A stretch of DNA of 64,000 nt from positions 1 through 64,000 of the forward strand of contig JAIEPW010000096.1 in assembly GCA_019748195.1 (NCBI GenBank), given 5' to 3'. The stretch comes from Bryobacteraceae bacterium (GTDB lineage Bacteria > Acidobacteriota > Terriglobia > Bryobacterales > Bryobacteraceae). A program made the position numbers and the translations under genes. The notes beneath the pieces were generated by a model. It made no database searches and was not told the DNA's origin. It saw only the letters and a program-made list of their open reading frames with translations. Positions within the stretch are counted from its first letter, which is position 1; each line of letters starts with the position of its first letter. Below are positions 45,637 to 54,125 of the stretch, in pieces.

Positions 45637-46635
45637 TTACTTGGCGGGATCGCTCTTCAGGTACTTCTGGAACCACTCGATGGCCAGGCGGTTGGAGAGC
45701 CGGCGAGCCTCCAGGTTGTAGTAGATGCCGTAGTGATCGATGTCGGGGATCACCACCATGTTCCTGGGGCCCTTGGCGCGCTCGTACGCGGCCTCGCCGT
45801 TGGCCTTGTTGTCCACCAGTTCCTCCTTGCCCGCCAATACGAACTGCGTGGCGACATGAGGGATGCGGTGGATTTCCTCTACCGGAGTCCAGGAAGCGAA
45901 CTGGTAGCGGATCGGGGCGCCGATGAGCCGGGCGACGGTGTTGGCGCCGGGCGAGGGATAGCCCAGTTCCCCGCGCGCCCGCCTGGTCGATTCCTCCCAG
46001 GTGAGTTGCTTGTCCTTCGCCGTGGCCATGGTCCAGCGGCCGTCCAACGCGGGGACCTGGCTGTGGACGGCCTTCACGCGCGAGTCCCGCACCGCGGCCG
46101 AAACCACCAGGCCTCCGCTGAGACTTGTGCCCCACAAACCGATCCGCTCCGGGTCGCACATCGGTTCACCCGCCAGGAAGTGGATCGCGTTCTGCCAGTC
46201 GACGACGAAGTCCGCCGGGCTGACCACTTCCCGGATGCTCTGCACCTCGGCGCTATAGCGGAAGTTCTGCTTGTCGGCGGGTTCTTTCTTCCCGGTAAGG
46301 ATGACGCGGGCGTCACTGGCGCCCCATCCCCGGTAATCGAAGGTGAGCACCAGGAAGCCGGCCTCGGCGAAGACGGCGGCGTCACGGCGCAGGCTGCCGG
46401 CGGTGCCGCCCCAGCCCTGCGCCATGATGATCGACGGCAGTTTCCTCCCGGCGTTCTCCTTGGTGTGGAACAAGGTCCCCGCCATGCGAACGCCCTCGCT
46501 ATAGATATCGACCTGCCGGACCTCGATCGACTCCGGCATCGTAAACGGCGGCAAGGCGCGGGCGCTGTTGTTCTGCGCCGCCAGTGGAACTACGGCGGTC
46601 CAAAGGGTGATTGCAGCGGCAAGTCTTCGATTCAT
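45637..46635 (-). CDS. Secreted alpha/beta hydrolase (dienelactone/S15-like)
   Basis: 332 residues. Signal peptide (ITLWTAVVPLAAQN). The oxyanion-side segment IIMAQGWGGTAGSL comes first, then FDYRGWGASDARV, the nucleophile elbow GLWGTSLSGGLVV (Ser), a possible acid near VLAGKEELVDNKA, and the catalytic His in IPDIDHYGIYY. Close to the COG1073-like esterases/peptidases. It sits 22 bp upstream of the PQQ-propeller gene in one operon and may release an alcohol or acid that the propeller enzyme oxidises (inference). Confidence 0.82.
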   Translation of the reverse strand: MNRRLAAAITLWTAVVPLAAQNNSARALPPFTMPESIEVRQVDIYSEGVRMAGTLFHTKENAGRKLPSIIMAQGWGGTAGSLRRDAAVFAEAGFLVLTFDYRGWGASDARVILTGKKEPADKQNFRYSAEVQSIREVVSPADFVVDWQNAIHFLAGEPMCDPERIGLWGTSLSGGLVVSAAVRDSRVKAVHSQVPALDGRWTMATAKDKQLTWEESTRRARGELGYPSPGANTVARLIGAPIRYQFASWTPVEEIHRIPHVATQFVLAGKEELVDNKANGEAAYERAKGPRNMVVIPDIDHYGIYYNLEARRLSNRLAIEWFQKYLKSDPAK

Positions 46636-46704
46636 GGCGGTTCTCCGATCCTTCTTGTACTACAGCGCCGCGGCGACGCGGTGGGCCGATTCTGTCTACC
46701 ACGG

Positions 46705-48177
46705 CTACTTAGTTCTCGGCTTGGAACCGGTCTCGGGGCCGCGCGCGAACAATACAGCGTGGGGGTCCATCTGGATGATCTTCTTGCGCAGCGCATCGGC
46801 CTTCAGGCTCCCGGCACGCTGGTACACCATATACAGGGCGTATGCCGCCAGCACGCGGCCCATGGTCAGGCTGATGCGGCCGAGCGTGCCTAGTCCCTTG
46901 TCGGGGATCGCCATGTACTCGCGGTAAAGCGCTTCCAGATCCTCGGCGGACGGAGGGTTGAAGCGCAGCGGATCGGCGACGCTGAGGCTATCCAGCGCCA
47001 GATCCAGCAGAATCCAACGGCGGATGGCGGGCTTGCGGCATTCCCGCAGCGCCTCCCGCGCCAGCTCCTGCTTGCGCGTGATCGCTTCCAGCATATCCAG
47101 CGTTCCCATCCGCCGCGCCCGCTGCACCAGGACCTGCCCCAGCCGGAACTTCAGCAGGGGGTCCGATCCCTTGCGGAGGTTGTCTTCCAACAGGTGGATG
47201 GACTCGTCCGTCCGGCCCAGGTAGACCAGGGCGCGACTCATGTCGGCGACGGCCCGCGTGTTTCCCGGGTCAAGCTCATGGATTCGCTGTGCGACGCTGT
47301 ACAGGTTTAGCCAGTCGGAGCGCAGATAATAGGCCCGCCCCAGGTCCACCAGGGCGGCCAGATCGTCCGGCTTGCGATCCAGGCTCGCGTGCAGGCGATC
47401 GATTTCCTGGTTCAGCCCGCTCTTGGCCAGAAACGTCTCGCTGGGGAAGATGTGCTTCTGGTTGGGCCCGATGAAGATCTGCGCGGACCGGCACGTCTGT
47501 CGCACAAAGAGCGCCTGCATCGAACCGCGGCGCGTAGCCTGCTGGAACTCCTCGAAGGCCCGGATCAGTTTCGCGGCGCTGGGGTAGTCGTGAACGGACT
47601 TGCCCAACGCGCGCAGCATTTCGTTCAGGTCGGCCTCGGCTTCATGATCGGCGCGAGAGCGGAAGCTCTTGAGCTCCTGCGGCCGGACGCCGAGCTTGGC
47701 CAGCTTCCAGGCGGCCCGCGCGACCTCGGAGGCATCCACCACGGAGCTGGCTTCCGGCGCGAGAACCCCGAACTTCTGCAGTTCGGCCACGAAGCTCGCC
47801 GGATAGGGGTGATCGGACCCGGAACTGGCTGCCGGCGAGGGCCGGGGGCTGAGGGCGGCCACGGAGCCGGTGTGACCCCCATGATTCCCCATCTCGAATC
47901 GGATCGCCTTCACGGAGTACTGATGGCGGGCGAACAGATCGGCGATCTCGCGCAGCGAAAGCCGCAGCTCGGTCTGGCACTCCCCGATGAGGTTGAGCAG
48001 CTCGATGCACTCGGAACTGTATAGCGAATAAGTCCGGCTGGTCCGAACCGGACGCGGCAGCAGGCCGTTGCGAAGGTAGAAGTGTACCGCCTGACGCGTG
48101 ACGCGGGTGTGCTGCAGCATCACCTTCATGCTGATCAGGCCGCCGCCGGCGGGCTTGGAAGCGATTGCAGTAGCCAT
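46705..48177 (-). CDS. MerR-type DNA-binding domain fused to a TPR region
   Basis: 490 residues. A winged-helix MerR-like start (about 16-90: TRQAVHFYLRNGLLPRP ... LSLREIADLF) is followed by a 150-residue linker with a helical region (AARAAWKLAKLGVRPQELK-like) and then tetratricopeptide-type repeats from about 285 (DLAALVDLGRAYYLRSDWLNLYSVA, NTRAVADMSRALVYLGRTDESIHLLE, PLLKFRLGQVLVQRA). MerR proteins normally carry small ligand or metal domains; a TPR effector suggests regulation by protein contact. It is alone on its strand segment and follows a good promoter. Confidence 0.75.
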   Translation of the reverse strand: MATAIASKPAGGGLISMKVMLQHTRVTRQAVHFYLRNGLLPRPVRTSRTYSLYSSECIELLNLIGECQTELRLSLREIADLFARHQYSVKAIRFEMGNHGGHTGSVAALSPRPSPAASSGSDHPYPASFVAELQKFGVLAPEASSVVDASEVARAAWKLAKLGVRPQELKSFRSRADHEAEADLNEMLRALGKSVHDYPSAAKLIRAFEEFQQATRRGSMQALFVRQTCRSAQIFIGPNQKHIFPSETFLAKSGLNQEIDRLHASLDRKPDDLAALVDLGRAYYLRSDWLNLYSVAQRIHELDPGNTRAVADMSRALVYLGRTDESIHLLEDNLRKGSDPLLKFRLGQVLVQRARRMGTLDMLEAITRKQELAREALRECRKPAIRRWILLDLALDSLSVADPLRFNPPSAEDLEALYREYMAIPDKGLGTLGRISLTMGRVLAAYALYMVYQRAGSLKADALRKKIIQMDPHAVLFARGPETGSKPRTK

Positions 48178-48191
48178 TCTGGTAGCTACTG

Positions 48192-48220
48192 TTTGTATTT
48201 AGTTTTTTCCAGATTGTCAA
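48192..48220 (-). promoter_or_regulatory. Promoter of the MerR-TPR gene
   Basis: Minus strand TTGACA (48215-48220), 17-bp spacer, TACAAA (48192-48197). A palindrome GTAGCTAC (48182-48189) sits between the -10 and the ATG at 48177 and may bind the regulator itself. The spacing is 17 bp, not the 19-20 bp normal for MerR-activated promoters. Confidence 0.5.
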
Positions 48221-48240
48221 GCGGGGGGCGGATGGGAAAG

Positions 48241-48275
48241 CGGCGGATCGCGGGGGCGAAGCCCGCGATCCGCCG
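48241..48275 (-). terminator. Strong hairpin after the DUF5666-repeat gene
   Basis: CGGCGGATCGCGGG (48241-48254) and CCCGCGATCCGCCG (48262-48275) form a perfect 14-bp stem with a 7-base loop, 10 bases past the stop codon at 48286. No T-run follows on the minus strand, so it may be a non-canonical terminator or an mRNA stabiliser. Confidence 0.6.
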
Positions 48276-48285
48276 GATGGGGAAG

Positions 48286-50316
48286 TTAACGAACCGCGAT
48301 GGTCACGCCGGAGACGGATCGCCGTGCGCCGGACTCGAGGACGATCGGAACTTCGTTGCCCGCGGTGAGTCCCGTGGGCACCACCGCGTTGATCTGATAG
48401 ACGCCCTGCACGAAACCTGGCGCCGGACCCGAGTACAGCACCTGAGCCTCGCGCCCGCCGATCAGGACGCGAACCGGAGTGTTCAAGGTGGCGAAGGGAG
48501 GATTGGTGCTTGTGATGCCGCCGTCGGTGCAGGCCTGGCTGGTCTCGCCCAGTCCTGTCGCGTAGATAGAGATGATCGACCCGGCTGTCGCCTGCTGGCT
48601 GGGTCCGTTCACCACGTAACTCTGCGTTGGCTGGTTGTAGTTCAGCACCGCTGCCTGGCCCTGACCCGAGGCATTCAGCGTGAAGATCGCCGGACCGGTG
48701 GTCTGCACCGGAACCGTGATCGCGTTCGAGAAGGCGCCGTTATTCTCCACGGTTACCGACACCGAGGAACGCCCGGCAATCGAGCACGGAACCATCACGT
48801 TGATCTGGCCCCGCGTTCCGAAGAGGATCGGCGCCGGGACGCCGTCGAAGAACACGCGTGTGTTGGCGTTCACCGTGGTCACGCGGTTGTTTTCGATCAT
48901 CGTACCGATGTCGGTGGTGGGTCCGATGTTCAATCCGAACAAGCTGACGATCTGCCCGGGCGCGATGGCGGCCGAGCTGTAGCTGCCGGTGTTTCCAACA
49001 CCCCGCGGGAACAGGCAGACGCCGCTCGACGACAGCACCTCCACGCGGGTGGCGGTGAAGCCGGTGTTGGCATCGAAGGGACCGGATACCAGCACGCAGG
49101 ACCCCACCAGCGCGTTGCCGCGGGCGGTGACGAACTGCGTGTTCGAGGTCGTGGTCACATTGCGGCCGCTGATGGTCCAGCTTCCGGTGGCGCCGGTGGT
49201 GGGCGCCGTTTCGATGATGCCGGCGTACTGGAATGCGTCATTGTTGCCCGAGCATTCGGTGGCCGGGATCACTTCCAGGCGGGTCGCCTGCAGCACGCCG
49301 GATTGCAGCGTGCCGCGGACCTCCACGCAGGCGCCCGATTGGAACTGACCGCGATCCGAATCGAGCCTAGTGGTGGTGGTGACGTTCACGGTTTGTCCGC
49401 CGATACGCCAGGCCCCGGTGTTGCCGGAGGCGGGAAGCTGATCGATGCGCGCCACCAGGCGCGGAGTGTCCTGCTGCGGTTGCGGCTGATTGCATACGCC
49501 GCGGCCCAGGATCTGGATGCGGGTAGCAAGAATCGCGCCGTTGCTCTGCACGTCGCCGCGAACATCCACGCAGTCACCCAGCGCCGGAACCTGGTTGTTC
49601 GGCTGGATATTGGTGGCCGCGGTGGTGATCACGGTGCGTCCGGCGATCACCCAGGTGTTGTTGCTGGTGTTCCCGCTCTGCTGCGGAATCGCCTGCACCA
49701 CGCCCCGGAAGTCCGCGCTCCCGCGCTGATTCACGGAAGCGAACTGGCAGTTGGAGGCGGAGACCACCTGAACCGTCGAGGCGGCGATCGCCCCGGTGGA
49801 AGTGATCTGGGGCGCGCTGACCAGCACGCAGGATCCCACGCTGAGGGGACCTGAACCCTGGTTCAGGGTCGTGTTGGTTCCAAAAGTGACGCTACGGCCG
49901 CCCACGGTCCAGGTGCCGGTGGTCCCGCCGGAGGGCAGCGCCGTGACGGTTCCGAAGAAACCGACATTCACGGGTGTCGTGCCCTGCTGCGCGGGACACA
50001 CCGCGGCGGGTTGCGTCTCAACCCTGGTGGCCGTGAACTGGTTGTTGTTATCCAAGGTGCCGGTGACTACGACGCAGCCGTTCTGGGCGAAGTTCCCGTT
50101 TGCCTGAACGAGCGTGGTGTTGCCCGTAACCTGGATGGTCCGATTCCCAACCGTCCAGTTTCCGGCGTTTGTGGGAGTTCCGGGAAAGCTGCCGATCATG
50201 CCCGCGAACTGGAACGCGGTCACGTCCTGGCCGCCCGGTCCCTGGGCGAACAGAAGCAACCCTCCGAGCAGTAGAGAACTGCAAATTGAAGTCTTGATTT
50301 TCATAGTTAATTTCAT
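48286..50316 (-). CDS. Secreted DUF5666-repeat protein with Solibacter C-terminal domain
   Basis: 676 residues with a signal peptide (SSLLLGGLLLFAQ). Five repeats of about 70 residues (about 32 to 410) of the DUF5666 type each carry a G-W-x-I/V-G-G/N-R strand, a threonine-rich TTxTxL part, a Cys in GxCVxVxG and an ATRVExx ending: QFAGMIGSFPG, VGFFGTVTALP, DFRGVVQAIPQ, LVARIDQLPAS, QYAGIIETAPT. The final 240 residues are a TIGR03437-like module (APGQIVSLFGLNIGPTTD, INVMVPCSIAGRSSV, YATGLGETSQAC, GVYQINAVVPTGL). Probably a cell-surface or extracellular protein. Start 50316 is backed by AAAGGGG 5 nt upstream; 50304 is a second choice. Confidence 0.85.
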   Translation of the reverse strand: MKLTMKIKTSICSSLLLGGLLLFAQGPGGQDVTAFQFAGMIGSFPGTPTNAGNWTVGNRTIQVTGNTTLVQANGNFAQNGCVVVTGTLDNNNQFTATRVETQPAAVCPAQQGTTPVNVGFFGTVTALPSGGTTGTWTVGGRSVTFGTNTTLNQGSGPLSVGSCVLVSAPQITSTGAIAASTVQVVSASNCQFASVNQRGSADFRGVVQAIPQQSGNTSNNTWVIAGRTVITTAATNIQPNNQVPALGDCVDVRGDVQSNGAILATRIQILGRGVCNQPQPQQDTPRLVARIDQLPASGNTGAWRIGGQTVNVTTTTRLDSDRGQFQSGACVEVRGTLQSGVLQATRLEVIPATECSGNNDAFQYAGIIETAPTTGATGSWTISGRNVTTTSNTQFVTARGNALVGSCVLVSGPFDANTGFTATRVEVLSSSGVCLFPRGVGNTGSYSSAAIAPGQIVSLFGLNIGPTTDIGTMIENNRVTTVNANTRVFFDGVPAPILFGTRGQINVMVPCSIAGRSSVSVTVENNGAFSNAITVPVQTTGPAIFTLNASGQGQAAVLNYNQPTQSYVVNGPSQQATAGSIISIYATGLGETSQACTDGGITSTNPPFATLNTPVRVLIGGREAQVLYSGPAPGFVQGVYQINAVVPTGLTAGNEVPIVLESGARRSVSGVTIAVR

Positions 50317-50431
50317 TCAACCCCTTTGAATTTCAAAGTGGACAGTACTAGTGTTTCTTCCGGGCTAGATACGGGCAATACAGTTCCAAGCCCACCGGGG
50401 TGCGGCCCGACACTATACTGGGGTCACCACC

Positions 50432-51910
50432 ATGGCCTGGGCGTGGCGTATCGCACTGCTTGCTGTCGGAATTCACCTGATCTGTAATCAGCGGTACGGC
50501 TTGTTCCGGGATGAGCTGTACTTTCTGGCCACCGCGGAACACCTGGATTGGGGGTATGTCGACTTCGCGCCGATGGTGGCGTGGATCGCGTGGCTCAGCC
50601 GCAAGCTGTTCGGGGATTCGCTTTCCGCCATCCGCATCTTCCCCGCCCTCGCTCATGGAGCGCTCGTCGCGCTGGCGGGCCTGCTGGCCCGGGAAATGGG
50701 CGGCGGGCGATACGCCGCCGGACTCGCCGCCGGATGCACGCTGCTGGCGGGCGGTTACCTGCTGCTGGGGAACTTCCTTTCGATGAACGCGTTCGAGCCG
50801 CTGTTCTGGATGGGCTTCGTTCTGTTCATCCTGCGCGCCATCGAACGTCGCGATCCCCGCTGGTGGCTGGCGGCCGGTATCGCCGCCGGACTGGGGCTGC
50901 AGAACAAGCACTCGATGCTGTTCTTCGGCGCGGCCGTCGCCGCCGCGCTTGCTGTTTCACCCCACCGCCGTCAGTTCCTGACGCTGTGGCCGTGGCTTGG
51001 CGGCGTAATCGCCATCGCGTTGTTCCTCCCCAACCTGATCTGGCAGGCGCAGCGCGGATTTCCCACCATCGAGCTGCTGCGCAACGTTCAAGCGACTGGG
51101 AAGAATGTGGTCCTGAATCCGGTGGAGTTCTTCGGGCAGCAGATCCTGGGCATGTCCCCGGCGACGCTGCTGGTCTGGGGCGCCGGGCTGATCTGGCTGC
51201 TACGGTCCCGTTTCCGCTGGCTCGGATTATCGTTCCTGTTCATCCTGGCCCTGCTGATCGCCATGAAGGGCAAGAACTACTATCTGTTTCCCGCGTACGG
51301 GATGCTGTTCGCCGCGGGCGGGATCGCCTGGGAACAGCGGGGACGCTGGGCGCGGATCGCGATCCCGGCGGCCGTGGTAGTGCTTACCCTGCCGATCGTG
51401 CCCATCGTACTCCCCGTGCTGGAACCGGCGGCGCTGGTAGCCTACATCGAGAAGATCGGCATCCAACCTCCGAAGACGGAGGTCGGGCACCAGGGTCCCC
51501 TCCCGCAGCATTTCGGAGATCAGTTCGGCTGGCCGGAGATGGTGGAGAAGGTAGCCGATGTGTATCGCGAGCTTCCGGCGCGCGACCGGGCCAAGGTCGC
51601 GATATTCGCGTCGAATTACGGCGAGGCCGGCGCCATCGACTTCTTCGGCCCGGCCCTGGGGCTGCCCAAGGCGATTTCACCGCACCAGCACTACTGGGTT
51701 TGGGGTCCGCGCGACGCAACCGGCGAGGTGGTGATCGCAATCACCCGAACGCCGCCGGATCGCCTCGCTCAGAGATTTGCCAGTTGTGAGGTGAAGGCCC
51801 GCGCATCGCACCCGTTCGCCATGGCCGAGGAGCAGGTGCCCATCTATGTCTGCCGCGGCCTGAACCAGCCGATGCACGATTTGTGGCGCGAGATCCGGGT
51901 CTGGAACTAG
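50432..51910 (+). CDS. Glycosyltransferase family 39 / ArnT-like membrane protein
   Basis: 492 residues with about ten membrane helices. The periplasmic loop after the first helix holds the acidic motif FRDELYFLATAEHLDWGYVDF (Asp-Glu pair), the usual catalytic site of the GT-C PMT_2 group, and the next helices are HGALVALAGLLAREMGGG and so on. A C-terminal soluble portion (about 355-492) ends in the motif-poor ICRGLNQPMHDLW. Such enzymes move a sugar from a lipid-phosphate donor to a lipid or protein outside the membrane. Substrate unknown. It is divergent from the DUF5666 gene (115 bp between the starts). Confidence 0.87.
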   Translation: MAWAWRIALLAVGIHLICNQRYGLFRDELYFLATAEHLDWGYVDFAPMVAWIAWLSRKLFGDSLSAIRIFPALAHGALVALAGLLAREMGGGRYAAGLAAGCTLLAGGYLLLGNFLSMNAFEPLFWMGFVLFILRAIERRDPRWWLAAGIAAGLGLQNKHSMLFFGAAVAAALAVSPHRRQFLTLWPWLGGVIAIALFLPNLIWQAQRGFPTIELLRNVQATGKNVVLNPVEFFGQQILGMSPATLLVWGAGLIWLLRSRFRWLGLSFLFILALLIAMKGKNYYLFPAYGMLFAAGGIAWEQRGRWARIAIPAAVVVLTLPIVPIVLPVLEPAALVAYIEKIGIQPPKTEVGHQGPLPQHFGDQFGWPEMVEKVADVYRELPARDRAKVAIFASNYGEAGAIDFFGPALGLPKAISPHQHYWVWGPRDATGEVVIAITRTPPDRLAQRFASCEVKARASHPFAMAEEQVPIYVCRGLNQPMHDLWREIRVWN

Positions 51911-51914
51911 AAGC

Positions 51915-52838
51915 TCACCTGGCGATCGCGCCAGGGTCCATATCCTTGCCCAGCTCAAACACCGCGCCCACCGCGGCGACGGACGCGGCCTTACGGCCCA
52001 ATCCCAGAAGCTCGCGAAGCTTGTAGGTGGCTTCGATCCCCGTGCAGTGCGCGCCGAGGAAGCTCCCGGTTCCAAACTCGCGCAGCTTCCGGGCAGTCCA
52101 GCGCAGCGTCTCGTCATTGGCCTGGAACAGGTGGAAGCCGCCGATGGCGGCGTGGACCGGCTCGTCGCGGATCGTCTTGCGGGCGTGCTCCAGGGTGTTG
52201 ACAATACCCGCGTGTCCACATCCGGCCAGCACCACCAGACCTTTCGCCGTTACGATCACCAGCGACATATCCTCGGGCAGATTGTCCTCGACCATTCCGT
52301 CCGTGGTGCGAATCCGGCTGGAGCCGCTCCAGTTGCGCTCTGGGTGGGGGCGAGGCACCACGCCGGTCAGCCACACGCCGGGCGCGATCTCCACCGGTTT
52401 CTCATGCTCCACGAACTTGCCGCCCGCGGCTTCGTACTCCGGCTTCATCTTCAGGATGTACGCGGTCCCGCGGTCGGCGAACATTCCCTTGCCGACATGC
52501 GCCCGCGACAACGCCTCCGGGTTGCGCGCCATCACATCCTTGCGCAGTGTCATCAGGCCGCCGGTGTGATCCTGATGGTTGTGGCTCAGGATCACGTCCG
52601 TGACGTTGCTCAAATCCACCCGCAGCTCGCGCGCGTTCTGCAGCACAGTGTCCGGGCGCGCTCCGGTATCGAACAAGATTCGGCGGCCGTCCGCTTCCAC
52701 CAGCGCGGCGAAACCCCACTCGCCGAGACCGCGATCGGCGAGCATGGTGGACAGCACCTGGATCCTCAGTTTCTCCACGCGGTGATCCGAGCCACATGCC
52801 AGGGCGGCCCCAACGCAGAGCAGCAATGCGATTTTCAT
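51915..52838 (-). CDS. Exported MBL-fold metallohydrolase
   Basis: 307 residues. A short N-terminal signal segment (LLLCVGAALACGS, possibly a lipoprotein) precedes a metallo-beta-lactamase fold with the metal motif ILSHNHQDHTGG (HxHxDH), FDTGARPDTVLQNA, and later VLAGCGHAGIVNTL and GAHCTG with further ligands. It resembles the group annotated as dihydropterin-type RFAP synthases, but the export signal argues for another role. The start at 52838 overlaps the methyltransferase stop by 4 bp, so they are cotranscribed. Its end is 4 bp from the convergent glycosyltransferase. Confidence 0.83.
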   Translation of the reverse strand: MKIALLLCVGAALACGSDHRVEKLRIQVLSTMLADRGLGEWGFAALVEADGRRILFDTGARPDTVLQNARELRVDLSNVTDVILSHNHQDHTGGLMTLRKDVMARNPEALSRAHVGKGMFADRGTAYILKMKPEYEAAGGKFVEHEKPVEIAPGVWLTGVVPRPHPERNWSGSSRIRTTDGMVEDNLPEDMSLVIVTAKGLVVLAGCGHAGIVNTLEHARKTIRDEPVHAAIGGFHLFQANDETLRWTARKLREFGTGSFLGAHCTGIEATYKLRELLGLGRKAASVAAVGAVFELGKDMDPGAIAR

Positions 52839-54124
52839 ACGACCTCCAACGGGTAGGGCGCGAACCGCCGCCGTCCCAGCCACATCTTGAGTTGGTGCGG
52901 CCCGGTCGGCGTAGCCGCCGGAACGCGGAAGTTGAATTCGTACCGGTGCAGCCGGGGCGCGGTGCAGAAATGCTCGATCGATTCGACCGGCCGCCCTGCC
53001 ATTTCCGCTCCAAATTCTTCCGGACGCAGCACTTCTTCCATGGTGACTTTGACGCAGCCGGTTTCGATTCGGGAGCCTGAGACGAGATTCACACCGTCAG
53101 TAACGGAAAGCAGAAAGGGCACCGAGGGTCCCGGCGGGATCACGCGCAGCGTGCCGGGCGTCGACACCGGCTCGCCCAGCCACAGGATCTCCACCGGCAG
53201 CAGGCCGGTCGGCACAACCTCCGGCAGCAGCGCGTTCACCTGCTGCGTGCCGCCGGCATCCGGCGGGCCCAGATAAGTGATCACCGCGGGCGCCCGCCCG
53301 ATCCGGACCTCCAGGTGATGCAGGCCCGCGTCGCCTGGCAGGCCGCGAACCCACATGGAAACGGAGGCGAAGCGGCCCGACGCCGGCGCTACCGGTTCCG
53401 AATTCTGGGCGTTGGTGATGGCCAAAATGGAAGCCACCATTCCCGCCGGACGCAGCGTCGCGGCCCAACCGGGGGCTCGCTTGTACCACGCGGTCCATAA
53501 ATACTGCGTGGACGCACCCTCCATGGTCAGCACCTGGAAGTCGTGCGCGGCGGCGAAATCGAGCAATTCGGGCACGGAGAATCGCACGCCGCTCCAGGTG
53601 TCGTAGCGGTCGTCCGGCGCCAGGCCGTTGAATTGCGCCAGCAGAAGCCCTCCGCTCTTCAGGACGCGGTGAGCGTCGCGGAGATAGCCGTAAACCACTT
53701 CCTTGGACGGAATGTGCTGGAATACCGCGTAGGAATACGCGACATCGAAGGACTCGCTCGCGAACATCCCCAGCGACGACCCGCCGCCGACATGTACATG
53801 GGCGTGTGGAATTCCGTTGAGGTTCCGCCGGGCGCGGGCGATCATCTCATCGGAAACATCGACTCCGTGGATCTCACCGAAGTGCGCGCTCATGGGGCGC
53901 ATCAGCCGGCCCGGACCGCAACCGATCTCGAGCGCCCGCCGCGACCGCGGATCGGCGGGCGGCAGCCGCTTTAGCTCGCGCGCCAGACCCTCGGCCGTGT
54001 CCTTGGCGGTGGCGAAAAACTCATCCTCGGACTGTCCGCGCGCGCCGAAGGCGACATAGTAACCCGCGTCTTCCCGCGCGCGCGCGTTCCAGTCTTCGCG
54101 CATCCGCTGATGAACGTCGCTCAT
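52835..54124 (-). CDS. SAM-dependent methyltransferase with beta-rich C-terminal extension
   Basis: 429 residues. A class I methyltransferase (about 1-235) has motif I LEIGCGPGRLMRPMS, acidic HGVDVSDEMI and FDVAYSYAVFQHIPS. The remaining 190 residues look like an IPT/TIG module close to the second part of TIGR03437 (GGTQQVNALLPEVVPTGLLPVEI, then VIPPGPSVPFLLSVTDGVNLVSG). A cytosolic enzyme carrying a module usually seen outside the cell is odd. No signal peptide is present. ATG 54124 follows the SYLF gene by one base of spacing. Target unknown. Confidence 0.8.
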   Translation of the reverse strand: MSDVHQRMREDWNARAREDAGYYVAFGARGQSEDEFFATAKDTAEGLARELKRLPPADPRSRRALEIGCGPGRLMRPMSAHFGEIHGVDVSDEMIARARRNLNGIPHAHVHVGGGSSLGMFASESFDVAYSYAVFQHIPSKEVVYGYLRDAHRVLKSGGLLLAQFNGLAPDDRYDTWSGVRFSVPELLDFAAAHDFQVLTMEGASTQYLWTAWYKRAPGWAATLRPAGMVASILAITNAQNSEPVAPASGRFASVSMWVRGLPGDAGLHHLEVRIGRAPAVITYLGPPDAGGTQQVNALLPEVVPTGLLPVEILWLGEPVSTPGTLRVIPPGPSVPFLLSVTDGVNLVSGSRIETGCVKVTMEEVLRPEEFGAEMAGRPVESIEHFCTAPRLHRYEFNFRVPAATPTGPHQLKMWLGRRRFAPYPLEVV

Positions 54125-54125
54125 C

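Noticed and set aside
45235-46893. Plus-strand open frame of 552 codons
   Set aside because: Antisense to the PQQ-propeller and hydrolase genes, with no recognisable motifs.
48082-49854. Plus-strand open frame of 590 codons
   Set aside because: Antisense to the MerR-TPR and DUF5666 genes; low-complexity His/Arg/Gly-rich product.
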